Positions 19,746 through 29,322 of a stretch of 64,000 nt of DNA are shown in pieces (position 1 is the first letter of the stretch; every line of letters starts with the position of its first letter). The translations under genes and the position numbers were made by a program. Below the pieces are notes generated by a model. It was not told where the DNA came from and did no database searches. It worked only from the letters and a program-made list of their open reading frames with translations. The DNA comes from Pseudaquabacterium terrae (lineage in GTDB: Bacteria; Pseudomonadota; Gammaproteobacteria; Burkholderiales; Burkholderiaceae_C), in contig NZ_JABRWJ010000001.1 of the NCBI RefSeq assembly GCF_013266755.1, positions 868,001 through 932,000 on the forward strand, given 5' to 3'.

Positions 19746-20618
19746 TTGGACCTCGCCACCTTCGCCGTCCAGTGCCTCAACGCCGTCCAGTACGGGCTGC
19801 TGCTGTTCCTCGTCGCCTCGGGGCTGACGCTGATCTTCGGCATCATGGGCGTCATCAACCTGGCGCACGGCAGCTTCTACATGCTGGGCGCCTACCTGGC
19901 GTTCTCGCTGTCGCCCCTCTTCGGCCAGCACTTCGTCACGATGCTGGTCTGCGGCACGCTGCTGGCGGCGCTGTTCGGCTACCTGCTCGAATGGGCCTTC
20001 TTCAGCTACCTCTACCAGCGTGAGCACCTGCAGCAGGTGCTGATGACCTGGGCGCTGATCCTGGTGTTCGAGGAAGCCCGCTCGCTGCTGGTCGGCAACG
20101 ACGTGCACGGCGTCAAGGCGCCGGACTGGCTCTCGGGCAGCATCGCGCTCGGCGAGCTGATGACCTACCCGGTCTACCGGCTCTTCGCGTCGGCGGCCTG
20201 CATCGTCATCGGCGCGGCGCTGTACTTCGTCGTCAACCGCACGCGGCTGGGCATGATGATCCGCGCCGGCGCCAGCAACCGCGACATGGTGCGCGGGCTG
20301 GGCATCAACATCACGCGGCTGTACCGCATCGTCTTCGCCGGCGGCGTCGCGCTGGCCGCGCTGGCCGGCATGATCGCGGCGCCGATGTCCAGCGTCTATC
20401 CCGGCATGGGCTCGCACGTGCTGATCATCTGCTTCGTCGTCGTCGTGATCGGCGGCATCGGCTCGATCACCGGTGCGCTGGTCGCGGCGCTGCTGGTCGG
20501 CTTCGTCGACACCTTCGGCAAGGTCTTCTTCGCCGAGCTGTCGGGCATCGGCGTGTACGTGCTGATGGCGATCGTGCTGGTCTGGCGCCCGGAGGGCCTG
20601 ATGAAGCGGGGCTACTGA
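19746..20618 (+). CDS. livH: Branched-chain-type ABC transporter permease (LivH family)
   Basis: Inner-membrane permease of 290 residues with about eight hydrophobic segments. Family motifs are GLTLIFGIMGVINLAHGSFYMLGAY near the start and the cytoplasmic coupling region MMIRAGASNRDMVRGLGINITRLYRIVFAGG (about 175-205). The start is TTG; no nearby ATG or GTG would preserve the first helix (LDLATFAVQCLNAVQYG). The stop overlaps the next gene's ATG by one base. It forms the membrane channel with the LivM-like protein. The substrate is inferred from neighbours as an aromatic acid or amino acid. Confidence 0.9.
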   Translation: MDLATFAVQCLNAVQYGLLLFLVASGLTLIFGIMGVINLAHGSFYMLGAYLAFSLSPLFGQHFVTMLVCGTLLAALFGYLLEWAFFSYLYQREHLQQVLMTWALILVFEEARSLLVGNDVHGVKAPDWLSGSIALGELMTYPVYRLFASAACIVIGAALYFVVNRTRLGMMIRAGASNRDMVRGLGINITRLYRIVFAGGVALAALAGMIAAPMSSVYPGMGSHVLIICFVVVVIGGIGSITGALVAALLVGFVDTFGKVFFAELSGIGVYVLMAIVLVWRPEGLMKRGY

Positions 20619-21577
20619 TGGCGCGCATCCCGTCCTGGCTGATGCCGACCGCCGCCGCGCTGGTCCTGCTGGCCGCGCAGCCGTTCCTGAGCTCGTACCT
20701 GCAGGACCTGGTGCTGCGCATCGTCACGCTGGCGATCTTTGCGCTGAGCCTGGAGCTGCTGGTCGGCACGACCGGGCTGGTCAGCCTGGGCCATGCGGCC
20801 TTCTACGGCATCGGCGCGTATGCGACGGTGATGCTGTCGCCGCCCGACGGCCCCGGCGCGATCGGGCTGCTGCTGCCGGCGGCCGCCGCTTCTGCGGCGC
20901 TGTACGCGGTCTTCGTCGGCGCCTTGAGCCTGCGCACCAAGGGCGTCTACTTCATCATGGTCACGCTGGCCTTCGCGCAGATGGCCTACTTCGTCTTCCA
21001 CGACACCAAGTTCGGCGGCGGCACCGACGGCATCTACCTGAACGTGCGGCCGGTGCTGGCCTTCGGCGAGCGCGTGCTGCTGGACACCGACCACAAGCCG
21101 ACGCTGTACTGGCTGGCCTGCACGCTGCTGATCGCCACCTACGCGCTGCTGGCGTTGATCCGCCGCGCACGCTTCGGCCATGCGCTGGCCGGCATCCGCG
21201 TCAACGAGCAGCGCATGCGGGCAGCCGGCTTCCCGACCACGCTGTACAAGCTCGCGGCCTTCGTGATCGCCGCTGCGCTGGCGGGTGTCGCCGGTTTCCT
21301 CGCCGCCACCAAGGACGGCGTCGTCAATCCCGAGCTGCTGTCCTGGCACGTCTCCGGCGAGGTGCTGCTGGTGATCATCCTCGGTGGCCTGGGCCACCTG
21401 CGCGGCGCGGTGCTGGGCGCGGTCGCCTTCGTGCTGCTGAAGGAGCTGTTGTCGACGCCGGCGCTGGCCGGGCCGCTGGCCGAGCGCTGGCAGCTGACGC
21501 TCGGCTTCACGGTGATCGCCTTCGTCGCGCTGCTGCCGAAGGGCTTGATCGGCCTGCTGCAGCGGAGGCACACGTGA
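20618..21577 (+). CDS. livM: Branched-chain-type ABC transporter permease (LivM family)
   Basis: Second membrane subunit, 319 residues, with several membrane helices and family motifs TGLVSLGHAAFYGIGAYA (about 51-68), LRTKGVYFIMVTLAFAQM (about 107-124) and the coupling loop AGIRVNEQRMRAAGFP (about 189-204). It is coupled to livH by TGATG and to livG by a four-base GTGA overlap. The pathway role is shared with the other subunits: energised import of the ligand delivered by the periplasmic binding protein. Confidence 0.91.
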   Translation: MARIPSWLMPTAAALVLLAAQPFLSSYLQDLVLRIVTLAIFALSLELLVGTTGLVSLGHAAFYGIGAYATVMLSPPDGPGAIGLLLPAAAASAALYAVFVGALSLRTKGVYFIMVTLAFAQMAYFVFHDTKFGGGTDGIYLNVRPVLAFGERVLLDTDHKPTLYWLACTLLIATYALLALIRRARFGHALAGIRVNEQRMRAAGFPTTLYKLAAFVIAAALAGVAGFLAATKDGVVNPELLSWHVSGEVLLVIILGGLGHLRGAVLGAVAFVLLKELLSTPALAGPLAERWQLTLGFTVIAFVALLPKGLIGLLQRRHT

Positions 21578-22317
21578 GCACGGTGCTGGCCTGTGCCGGC
21601 CTGACGCGCCGCTTCGGCGGCCTCGCCGCGGTCAACGACGTGTCACTCGACTTCCGCCTCGGCGAGGTGCATGCGGTGATCGGCACCAATGGCGCCGGCA
21701 AGTCGACGCTGATCAACCTGCTGACCGGCGAGCTGCCGCCCTCGGCCGGGCGCATCACGCTCGACGATCACGACATCACGGCCTGGCCGCAGCCGAAGCG
21801 CGCGGCCGCCGGCATCGGCCGCAGCTACCAGCGCACCACCATCTTCGGCGAGTTCAGCGTCTTCGAGAACACGCGGCTGTGCGCGCAGGCCGCCTTTGCG
21901 CGCCCGTGGACCCTGTGGCAGCCGGCGATAGCGTGCAAAGACAGCGGCCAGGCGGCGCACGAGGCGCTGGCCGCCGCCGGCCTGAGCGCGCAAGCCGGGC
22001 AGCGCGCCGCCGCGTTGAGCCACGGCGCCAAGCGCCAGCTCGAGATCGCGATGTGCCTGGCAACACGGCCGCGCGTGCTGCTGCTCGACGAGCCGCTGGC
22101 CGGCATGGGCGCCGAGGAGACCGAGCGCATGCTCACGCTGCTGGCTGCCCTGAAGCCCGGCCACGCGATCGCACTGGTCGAGCACGACATGGACGCGGTG
22201 TTCCGCATCGCCGACCGCATCACGGTGATGGTCAACGGCCAGGTGATCGCGAGCGATGCGCCGGCGGCGATCCGCGCGAACCGCGAAGTGCAGGTTGCCT
22301 ACCTCGGGGAACATTGA
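21574..22317 (+). CDS. livG: ABC transporter ATP-binding protein (LivG family)
   Basis: ATPase subunit of 247 residues. Walker A is GTNGAGKST near 36-44, a Q-loop lies in GRSYQRTTIF near 84, the signature is LSHGAKRQLE (an unusual His and Ala-Lys in place of the typical SGG), Walker B is VLLLDEPLAGMG, and the switch histidine is in EHDMDAVF. The C-terminal extension ending VQVAYLGEH is the usual LivG tail. The GTG start overlaps the livM stop, and the livF-like gene begins two bases after this stop. Confidence 0.91.
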   Translation: MSTVLACAGLTRRFGGLAAVNDVSLDFRLGEVHAVIGTNGAGKSTLINLLTGELPPSAGRITLDDHDITAWPQPKRAAAGIGRSYQRTTIFGEFSVFENTRLCAQAAFARPWTLWQPAIACKDSGQAAHEALAAAGLSAQAGQRAAALSHGAKRQLEIAMCLATRPRVLLLDEPLAGMGAEETERMLTLLAALKPGHAIALVEHDMDAVFRIADRITVMVNGQVIASDAPAAIRANREVQVAYLGEH

Positions 22318-22318
22318 C

Positions 22319-23032
22319 GTGGCTGCACCGATGCTGGCGGTCCAGGACCTGCACACCTACCTCGGCGACAGCCACATCCTGCGCGGCGTCACGCTCGAGC
22401 TGCCGGCCGGCGCGGCGCTCGGCCTGCTCGGCCGCAACGGCATGGGCAAGACCACGCTGATCCGCACGCTGCTGGGCTACGTGCGGCCGCGCGGCGGGCG
22501 CGTGGCGTGGTTCGGCGAGGACATCACCGGCCAGCCGCCCGAGCGCATCACGCGGCGCGGCATCGGCTACGTGCCCGAGGGCCGCGGCATCTTCCCGAAC
22601 CTGTCGGTGCGCGAGAACCTCATCATGGCCGCGCGGCCGGCGGCCGACGGCGTGTCACCATGGACGCTGGAGCGGGTGCTGGCGACCTTTCCGCGGCTGG
22701 CCGAGCGCCTGTCGCACGGCGGCCAGCAGCTCTCCGGCGGCGAGCAGCAGATGCTGGCGATCGGCCGCGCGCTGATGACGCATCCGAAGCTCTTGATCCT
22801 CGACGAGGCGACCGAGGGCCTGGCGCCCTTGATCGTCGCCGAGATCTGGCGCGTGATCGCGCTGGTCCGCGCGTCCGGCCTGAGCACGCTGGTGGTCGAC
22901 CGCAACGTCAAGGCGGTGCTGGCGCACACCGACCGCGCGCTGGTGATGGAGAAGGGCCGCATCGTGATGGCCGGTGAGTCGGCGGCGCTGGCCGCCGACC
23001 CCGCAGCGATGGCGCAGTACCTCGGCGTCTGA
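22319..23032 (+). CDS. livF: ABC transporter ATP-binding protein (LivF family)
   Basis: Second ATPase, 237 residues. Walker A is GRNGMGKTT, followed by IGYVPEGRGIFPNLSVREN, the ABC signature LSGGEQQMLAIGRAL, Walker B LLILDEATEGL and a C-terminal MAQYLGV tail. The H-loop histidine found in most ABC ATPases appears as Arg-Asn in VVDRNVKAV (LivF proteins usually have EQN/DQN here). GTG is chosen because a GGGGA ribosome site lies eight bases before it; an ATG four codons in is possible. It ends the transporter operon and converges on the CHRD gene, with four bases between stops. Confidence 0.9.
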   Translation: MAAPMLAVQDLHTYLGDSHILRGVTLELPAGAALGLLGRNGMGKTTLIRTLLGYVRPRGGRVAWFGEDITGQPPERITRRGIGYVPEGRGIFPNLSVRENLIMAARPAADGVSPWTLERVLATFPRLAERLSHGGQQLSGGEQQMLAIGRALMTHPKLLILDEATEGLAPLIVAEIWRVIALVRASGLSTLVVDRNVKAVLAHTDRALVMEKGRIVMAGESAALAADPAAMAQYLGV

Positions 23033-23036
23033 GCGC

Positions 23037-24200
23037 TCAGGGCTGCAGCTGGCCGCGCACCTCGCCGCCGGCGAAGGCCGCCGAGTGTGCATTGAAGTAC
23101 AGGCCGCCGGACAGCAGCGCCTGCGCCTGCGGCGCCGTCAGCACGGTGTTCGCCGGCACCGCCCAGACGCCGCTGCCGGCAGCGGTCTCGGCCAGGCCGA
23201 CGATCACCGGGCCGTTGGCGCCGGCCGCTGCCATGTGGATGTGCGCGATGGTCGCCGTCATGCCGCTCAAAGTGAGCGTGCCTTCGATGCGCCGCGTCGC
23301 CGGGTCGTAGCTGACGATGCCGCGGCCGCTTGCCGCCGAGACATTCGAGGGCACTTCCTGCGCGCCGGACGCGGCGGCGATCGCCACCGTGCGGCCGATC
23401 TGGCCGCGCACCTCGCCGCCGGGGTTGGCCGCGCTGTGCACATTGAAGTACAGCCCGCCGGCGCGCAGCGCATCGACCTGCGCCGGCGTCAGCACGGTGT
23501 TGGCCGGCACCTCGAAGTGGCCGTGGCCGCCGTGATCGACGAGCGCGATCGCCACCGCGCCGTTGCTGCCGACCGCGCCGGCATGGATGTGCGCGGCGGT
23601 GGCCGCGAGGCCATGCACTTCGAGCTCGCCGCTCAGCGCCCGTGTCACCGGGTTCAGCACCAGCCGGCCGCTGCCGTGCGCCGTGGTCGCCACCGGCGCG
23701 GTTTCCTGCGCGCCGCTCAGCCGCGCGCTGTAGACCTCGCGCCCGATCTGGCCGCGGATCTCGCCGCCCGGATGCGCGGCGCTGTGCACGTTCAGGTACA
23801 GGTCGCCGGCGTCGAGGCTTTGCAGCTGCGCCGTCGACAGCACCGTCGCCGCCAGGCTGGCGCCGCTGGCCGACAGCGCGAGCGGCAGCACCACCGCCCC
23901 GGCCTTGCCGGCCGCGCCGACGTGGATGTGCGCCAGTGTCGGCGTCGCACCGTCGACGCTGACCGTGGCGCTCAACGTGCGCGTCGCCCGGTCGAGCGAC
24001 AGGCTGGCGCTGCCCTTGGCCCCCGAAGCCACCGTGGCGGGTGCTTCCTGGTCGGCGGTGAGGGTCGCGTTGAGCGTCTCGGCAGGCACGGCCGGGGTGG
24101 CCGGCTCGTCGTAGCCGCCGCCACCGCCGCAGGCGCCGAGCAGCAGCGCAACGGCACCCGCGATCGCGGGTGCCCGCAGGAAAGTCAGTTCGAAATGCAT
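23037..24200 (-). CDS. Lipoprotein with three CHRD domains
   Basis: Predicted outer-envelope lipoprotein, 387 residues, lipobox LLGAC with Cys24, followed by a GGGGG linker. Three tandem CHRD domains (about 40-160, 160-280 and 280-387) are each recognisable by AHIHxGAxG, a long loop, LYxNVHSAxxPGGE and a closing RGQIG. CHRD domains were named from chordin; their function in bacteria is unknown and possibly structural or metal-related. The repeats are clearly homologous but well diverged, so duplication is not recent. The ATG has a GGAG site seven bases upstream. No partner gene is evident; the next upstream gene is 160 bases away. Confidence 0.86.
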   Translation of the reverse strand: MHFELTFLRAPAIAGAVALLLGACGGGGGYDEPATPAVPAETLNATLTADQEAPATVASGAKGSASLSLDRATRTLSATVSVDGATPTLAHIHVGAAGKAGAVVLPLALSASGASLAATVLSTAQLQSLDAGDLYLNVHSAAHPGGEIRGQIGREVYSARLSGAQETAPVATTAHGSGRLVLNPVTRALSGELEVHGLAATAAHIHAGAVGSNGAVAIALVDHGGHGHFEVPANTVLTPAQVDALRAGGLYFNVHSAANPGGEVRGQIGRTVAIAAASGAQEVPSNVSAASGRGIVSYDPATRRIEGTLTLSGMTATIAHIHMAAAGANGPVIVGLAETAAGSGVWAVPANTVLTAPQAQALLSGGLYFNAHSAAFAGGEVRGQLQP

Positions 24201-24363
24201 CGGTCGGCTCCGTAGGTTGTGTGGGTCGCGCTCGTTCGTTTCGAGCAGCGGACCGACCTACGCAGCCCCGGGCGGGCCCGGACGCGACGCCGTCGCTATG
24301 GCAGCGATAGCCAAACGCGATGAATCCGGACAGCGGGCGCGAGCGTACGCGCGCGCAGCGCGC

Positions 24364-25815
24364 TCAGCGCTTCGCCAGCCGCCAGACCATGAAACCCAGC
24401 GCCGCGACACCGGCCAGCAGCACAGCCCACAACAAGCGTGGCCGCCAGCGTTCGCGCACCTGCTGCGCCTCGGCGCGCTGCACGGCTTCCGGCACCTCGA
24501 TGAAGGTGCCCACTTCCGCGCGGCCGAAGCGGGCGCGCTCCTGCTCGAGCTGCGGCACCAGCGTGCCGATCGGCAGTGCCTCGGGTGTCGGCGATGGCGG
24601 CGGCCGCTTGCCGGTCGCCGCCGGGGGGGTCTCGACGGTGCCGGCCAGCAAGCGATACGGCGGCGTGCCCTGCGACGGGAACACCAGCGATGCCAGCTGC
24701 ACCTGCACCAGCACCGTGGTGCGCGCGGCGTCGAGCGCCGGCGCGCGCTCGTCGGGCACCAGGCGCAGGTAACGCGCCTGCGTGTGCAGCTTCAGCGGCG
24801 GCGATACGCTGCTCGCGCCATCGGTGCTGCCCGGGCGCTCGATGCGGTAGACGACGCCGCCCGCCAGCGCTTGCCACGGCTCGTCGGCGCGCTGGCGCTG
24901 CTGCACGCGCAGCGGAATCACCTGCGTGCCGGGCGGCAGCGCCAGGTCGACCTGCTGCACCGGCAGCACGCCGCCCAGGTCGACGTGCAGCGCACGCCGG
25001 CTCGCCGGGTCGGAGGCCCGCGCCGGCGGCTCCGGGCTCGGCGCCAGGCGCAGCAGCGTCGGCGGGTCGAGCGCCACGCTGCTGCGTTGCTCGATCAGCG
25101 CGTCGGCGCCGGTGATCGCCGGCGCGACCGGTGGATCGGCCCAGCGCAGCCGGACATAGCGTGCCGCTTCAGCGGGCAACGGCACCAGCGGCTGCGTCAG
25201 CGAGGCGCCGGGCGACGACGCGGCGGGCGACGCCGTCAGCGCCATCAGCTGGCCGCCGCCAGCCGGGCGCCATTGCCGCAGGTCGTCGCTGGCATCGAGC
25301 GCGTACGCGACGTTGAACTCGGCCGGGCCCGACCAGCGCAGGCGCAGGTTGCGTGGCAGCGCGGCGTCCGGCGTGCGCTCGCCGAGGTCGAACAACCAGC
25401 CCGCCGGCGCGCCGCCGGTCGGCCGCGGCAGCTCGCCGCCGCGCGAGCGCACCTGCAGCCGGCCGTCCTCGATGCGCAGGTCCAGCGTCGGCGGCAGCGC
25501 TTCGCCGGCTGCGACCTTGGGCAACAGGTACAGCGCCACCGGGCGCTGCTCCTCGGTGGCGGTCGACTGCTCGGCGCGCGGCGCCAGCAGCGCAAACGGC
25601 ACGCGTGCGCCCTCGGCATCGATCACCCGCAGATCGACCAGGCTGCCGCCGCGGCTGTGCGCGTACACCGCCGGCGGCAGCGGCAGCTGCACGAACGCGC
25701 CGGGCCGGCTGACCGTGACCGGCGCGCTGTAGCGCAGCCCGGGCTCCTCGGCCCGCGCGGCCACCGCCAACGCACCGATCAGCATCCACGCCCCGAGTCG
25801 CCCGTCAAGCCGCAT
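24364..25815 (-). CDS. DUF3999 family membrane-anchored protein
   Basis: DUF3999 protein of 483 residues, paired with DUF2339 as in many proteobacteria. A signal peptide (about 1-22, ending AARAEE) leads into a long predicted beta-rich periplasmic region with repeated carbohydrate-binding-like blocks (YVRLRWADPP, YLRLVPDE). A C-terminal transmembrane helix (about 460-478, LLWAVLLAGVAALGFMVW) is followed by RLAKR, so most of the protein lies outside the cytoplasm. The ATG lies 11 bases inside the end of the DUF2339 gene, giving coupled translation. Function unknown. Confidence 0.85.
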   Translation of the reverse strand: MRLDGRLGAWMLIGALAVAARAEEPGLRYSAPVTVSRPGAFVQLPLPPAVYAHSRGGSLVDLRVIDAEGARVPFALLAPRAEQSTATEEQRPVALYLLPKVAAGEALPPTLDLRIEDGRLQVRSRGGELPRPTGGAPAGWLFDLGERTPDAALPRNLRLRWSGPAEFNVAYALDASDDLRQWRPAGGGQLMALTASPAASSPGASLTQPLVPLPAEAARYVRLRWADPPVAPAITGADALIEQRSSVALDPPTLLRLAPSPEPPARASDPASRRALHVDLGGVLPVQQVDLALPPGTQVIPLRVQQRQRADEPWQALAGGVVYRIERPGSTDGASSVSPPLKLHTQARYLRLVPDERAPALDAARTTVLVQVQLASLVFPSQGTPPYRLLAGTVETPPAATGKRPPPSPTPEALPIGTLVPQLEQERARFGRAEVGTFIEVPEAVQRAEAQQVRERWRPRLLWAVLLAGVAALGFMVWRLAKR

Positions 25816-28546
25816 GAGTTCCCTCCGTTGCCGGCGCCGGATCCTTGCGTCCGGACGGCAGGGGCGCAACATAACCGATCACCAGCATCAGCAGGCCGAC
25901 GCCGATGAACGACACGATGCGCGTCACCGTGCCGCTGCCCGACAGATCGACCAGCATCAGCTTCAATACCACCGCACCCAGCAGCACCGCACCGGCCAGC
26001 CACGGCGCGCGCTGCGCCCGCCGTGCGCTCCACCACATCAGCGCCAGCGCGAGGCTGCTCCACAGCAGCGTCAGGCCCGTCTGCACCGGCAGCGATTCGC
26101 TCCACGCGTCGAAGCGGTACGGCACGCCGATGCCGTGGTGGAAGGCGCGCACCAGCATCGCATTGAGCCACAGGAAGCCGACCGCACCGAGCAGCGCCGG
26201 CATCGCCGCCGGCTGCGTGCGCCGCAGCGCCTCGGCGCCCTCGCTGCGCGCCCACAGCGCCACGGCGGCCAGCGCGAGCGCGATGCCGATGTCGAGCGGA
26301 TTGAGCAGCGGCACGTGCGGCAGCGGCCGCGCCGAGCCGGTCGAGCCGATGTTGGCGAGCACCACCCACAGCAGCAACCCGAGGCTCAGCACGCCGGCCG
26401 CGACGCTGCGGTAGGCGGCCGGCTCCTCGCGCAGCGGCCACCAGTGCCCCGGCCGCGGCAGCAGCAGCAACAGCAGTGCCGGGCCGACCAACCAGCCCAG
26501 CCACGGCCAGGCGCTGCCGCCGTCGCCCCAGTCGGAGGTCAGCGCGCGGCCGAGCAGCGCGGCCAGCGCCGCGACCAGCAGCGCGCCGAGCGCATGCGCG
26601 AGCTTGCGCCCGCCGGCCGGCCACAGCGGCGCGGCCAGCTTCAGCGACAGCGCATGCACCAGCAGCGCCGCCGGCCAGCCGAGCCAGCCGCCATCGTTCA
26701 GCGGGTTGTCCTGCGTCACGGCGCTGACGGCCGCGGCCAGCAGCAGCAGCGGCGTGAAGCCGAGCACCGGCCCTGCGATGCCGGGCCAGCGCCAGCGCGC
26801 GCCGATCGCCGTGTACACCGCGCCGATGCCGGCCAGCGTCAGCAGCCAGGCGGCGAGCGACCAGCGCCAGGGCACGAATCCTTCGATCTCCAGCAGCGCT
26901 GCCGACAGCAGCCACAGCGTCGCCCAGCCGATCAGCAGCGGCTCGGCAAAGCGCTCGCGCACTGCCGCATGCTCGGTGTGCTTGCGCACGAAGTACGCGG
27001 CCACGAGTGAGCCGGTGGCGGCCATCAGCGCATTGAACAGCACTGCATTCCACGGGCTCGCCGGCGTGCCGTGGTGCTCGTGGCCGATCAGCATCGACAC
27101 GCCTGCCAGCAGCAGCAGCGCATAACCGAAGGCACGCGGCAGGCCGCGGCGCTGGCGCAGGCCGAGCCAGACCAGGCCGGCGCCTTCGAGCGACCAGGCG
27201 CCGGCGGTGCTGCGCGCATCGAGCGCGAACGGGATCACCAGCGTCAGGAAGACGGTACCGATCGCCAGGCTCGCCTCGAAGGTCAACCCGAGCCCGGGCC
27301 GCTTGCGCATCCACGCGGCCAGCGCGACGTAGAACCCCGCCAGCACCAGCGCCGACAGTGCGACGCCATAGGGGCTGTCCTGCACCAGCCCGTACTGCAG
27401 CGCAAAGGCCACCGTCGGCAGGCCGAACAGCAGGCTGCCGTTGATCCAGCGCGCGGGCTTGTCCGTGCTCTCGACCGCGCGCCGCGCCGGCAGCAGCAGC
27501 ACCAGCACGAAGAGCAGGAAGTAGGCGATCAGGAAGGCCTGGCTGCTGGCGTAGTCCTCGGGCGTGTAGCGCATCAGGCCCCAGGCGCTGCCGACGGCGA
27601 AGGTGAAGACGAAGCCGATCAGGTTCAGCACGCGCCAGGTGCGGAACCACGCGACCGCGGCGATGCCGAGGTCGAGCACCAGGTAGTAGCTGAAGAGCGC
27701 CACCTGGTTGCCGCCGCCGGTCGACACCAGCAGCGGGGTCGCGAAGCCGCCCAGCGCGCCGATCACCGCCAGCGCGCGCGCATCCTGCAGCACCGCCAGC
27801 GCCGCGGCGAGCGCCGCGATCACCACCATCAGCGCGAACACCGGCCCGACCGCCAGCACGCCGTAGAACTTGAAGGCGACGAACAGCGTCAGGTAAAGCA
27901 CCGCGATCGCGCCGCCCTGCAGCGCCTGCGCGTAACCCGGACGGCTCGTGCGCAGCCGCCAGCCGACCACCAGCAGCGCGATCGCCGCGGCGCCGATGCC
28001 GGCCAGGCGGAACTCGATCGGCAGCTCGACGTGCTCGCTCGCGTACTTGGCGAGGAAGGCGAGACCGAGGAAGAGGATCGCGACGCCGGCCTTGACGATG
28101 GTGTTGCCGCCGAAGAACCAGGCACGCAGCGGGGCGAAGAGATCGGGGCGCGGCGGCTGGGGCGGCGGTGGCGGCTCGCTGGCCACGGCTGCCGTGGTCA
28201 CGACGGGCATCGGCTCGGCCGACAGCGCCGGGGCGGCTTCCACCGCCAGCGTCGGCGCGGCCGCCTCCGACAGCGCCGCCGGGGTCTCGAACGCCGGCAG
28301 TGCGCTCTCGTGCGGTGCCGGCTCGGCCGGGGTCGGCGCGTCGTCAGGCCCGAAGTTCGAAGGCGTCGCGGGTGCGGCGGCCGCCGCGGGCGCCGCGATC
28401 GACCGCTGCAAGGCGTCGAGCTGCCGCTGCTGCCGCCACGAGCGCAGGCCGAGCCAGCCGATCAGCGCGCCGAGCACGGCGCCGCCATCGTTGCCCATCG
28501 CGCCGCCGAGCAGCGCGCCCACGACGATCGCCACGATCACCAGCAT
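25805..28546 (-). CDS. DUF2339 polytopic membrane protein
   Basis: Very large inner-membrane protein, 913 residues, with an N-terminal hydrophobic segment, a Pro/Ala-rich low-complexity region (about 50-135), and then more than twenty hydrophobic helices to the C-terminus. Landmarks are FFGGNTIVKAGVAILFLGLAFLAKYASEH (about 150-178) and ELPIEFRLAGIGAAA, the defining start of DUF2339. The C-terminus ends in a short charged tail. It is followed directly by DUF3999, so the two may form one envelope complex. The role is unknown. ATG is chosen at MLVIVAIVVGALLGG; upstream codons are not family-like. Confidence 0.88.
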   Translation of the reverse strand: MLVIVAIVVGALLGGAMGNDGGAVLGALIGWLGLRSWRQQRQLDALQRSIAAPAAAAAPATPSNFGPDDAPTPAEPAPHESALPAFETPAALSEAAAPTLAVEAAPALSAEPMPVVTTAAVASEPPPPPQPPRPDLFAPLRAWFFGGNTIVKAGVAILFLGLAFLAKYASEHVELPIEFRLAGIGAAAIALLVVGWRLRTSRPGYAQALQGGAIAVLYLTLFVAFKFYGVLAVGPVFALMVVIAALAAALAVLQDARALAVIGALGGFATPLLVSTGGGNQVALFSYYLVLDLGIAAVAWFRTWRVLNLIGFVFTFAVGSAWGLMRYTPEDYASSQAFLIAYFLLFVLVLLLPARRAVESTDKPARWINGSLLFGLPTVAFALQYGLVQDSPYGVALSALVLAGFYVALAAWMRKRPGLGLTFEASLAIGTVFLTLVIPFALDARSTAGAWSLEGAGLVWLGLRQRRGLPRAFGYALLLLAGVSMLIGHEHHGTPASPWNAVLFNALMAATGSLVAAYFVRKHTEHAAVRERFAEPLLIGWATLWLLSAALLEIEGFVPWRWSLAAWLLTLAGIGAVYTAIGARWRWPGIAGPVLGFTPLLLLAAAVSAVTQDNPLNDGGWLGWPAALLVHALSLKLAAPLWPAGGRKLAHALGALLVAALAALLGRALTSDWGDGGSAWPWLGWLVGPALLLLLLPRPGHWWPLREEPAAYRSVAAGVLSLGLLLWVVLANIGSTGSARPLPHVPLLNPLDIGIALALAAVALWARSEGAEALRRTQPAAMPALLGAVGFLWLNAMLVRAFHHGIGVPYRFDAWSESLPVQTGLTLLWSSLALALMWWSARRAQRAPWLAGAVLLGAVVLKLMLVDLSGSGTVTRIVSFIGVGLLMLVIGYVAPLPSGRKDPAPATEGTHAA

Positions 28547-28697
28547 GTCGTCGCCCTTTCCTTCGCTTCGCGCCACAGGCGGCGCTCGATGCGCGGGCAC
28601 TCTAGCAGCGCCCCCCGCAGGCGAACGGTTTCATGCGTTTCGGTAGCGTCGCGTTCGCTGCGCGGGCGCGTTCAGCGCGCCCAACCCGCGGTGCAGG

Positions 28698-29294
28698 TCA
28701 CGCCGGCGGCGGCGTCAGCAGCATCGTCAGGTAGACATCGACCAGCGCCGGCGCATTCAGCCCGGCACCACCGCCCTGGCCGCGCGTGGCCTGCAGCACG
28801 ACCATGCCGACGTAGCTGGCGTAGCCGAGCTTGGCGCGGTCGGCCGCCACCGGTGGCGCGAGGCCGGCCTGCGCGAGCACCTGTGCGAGGTAGCGCACGC
28901 GCGCCGCCGTCACCCGCTCGACCGCCGGCGCCACCAGCGGATCGGCGGCGGCGCACCACAGCGCGTACTGCAGCCGCACCGCGCGCGTCGGCGTCGGCCC
29001 CTCGTCGGTCACCGTGCGCGTCACCAGGCGGATCAGCTGCACCGCGTGCTGCGCGCTGTCGGGCATCGCGTCGACGAGACGGATCACCGCCTCGGTGCCC
29101 TCGGCCTCCCAGCGCTCGAGCACCGCCGTCAGCAGCGCGTCACGGCTGGCGAAGTGCCAGTAGAACGCGCCCTTGGTGACGCCGAGCGCACGCGCCAGCG
29201 GCTCGACCGCCAGCGCACCGACGCCGTGCTCGGCGATCCAGTCGGCGGCGGCGTCGATCCAGTCGTCGCGGCTGAGCGTCGGCTTGCGTCCCAT
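28698..29294 (-). CDS. TetR family transcriptional regulator
   Basis: Regulator of 198 residues with the TetR N-terminal DNA-binding domain (about 5-55): SRDDWIDAAADWIAEHGVGALAVEPLARALGVTKGAFYWHFASRDALL. The C-terminal ligand domain is helical and unassigned. It is divergent from DUF3995 with 87 bases between. That gap contains a palindrome and promoter-like elements, so it probably represses the DUF3995-molybdopterin gene pair and itself. The N-terminal MGRKPTL start is usual for the family. Confidence 0.9.
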   Translation of the reverse strand: MGRKPTLSRDDWIDAAADWIAEHGVGALAVEPLARALGVTKGAFYWHFASRDALLTAVLERWEAEGTEAVIRLVDAMPDSAQHAVQLIRLVTRTVTDEGPTPTRAVRLQYALWCAAADPLVAPAVERVTAARVRYLAQVLAQAGLAPPVAADRAKLGYASYVGMVVLQATRGQGGGAGLNAPALVDVYLTMLLTPPPA

Positions 29295-29322
29295 GAGGCC
29301 GGCGATTCTAGGGGCCGGGGAC

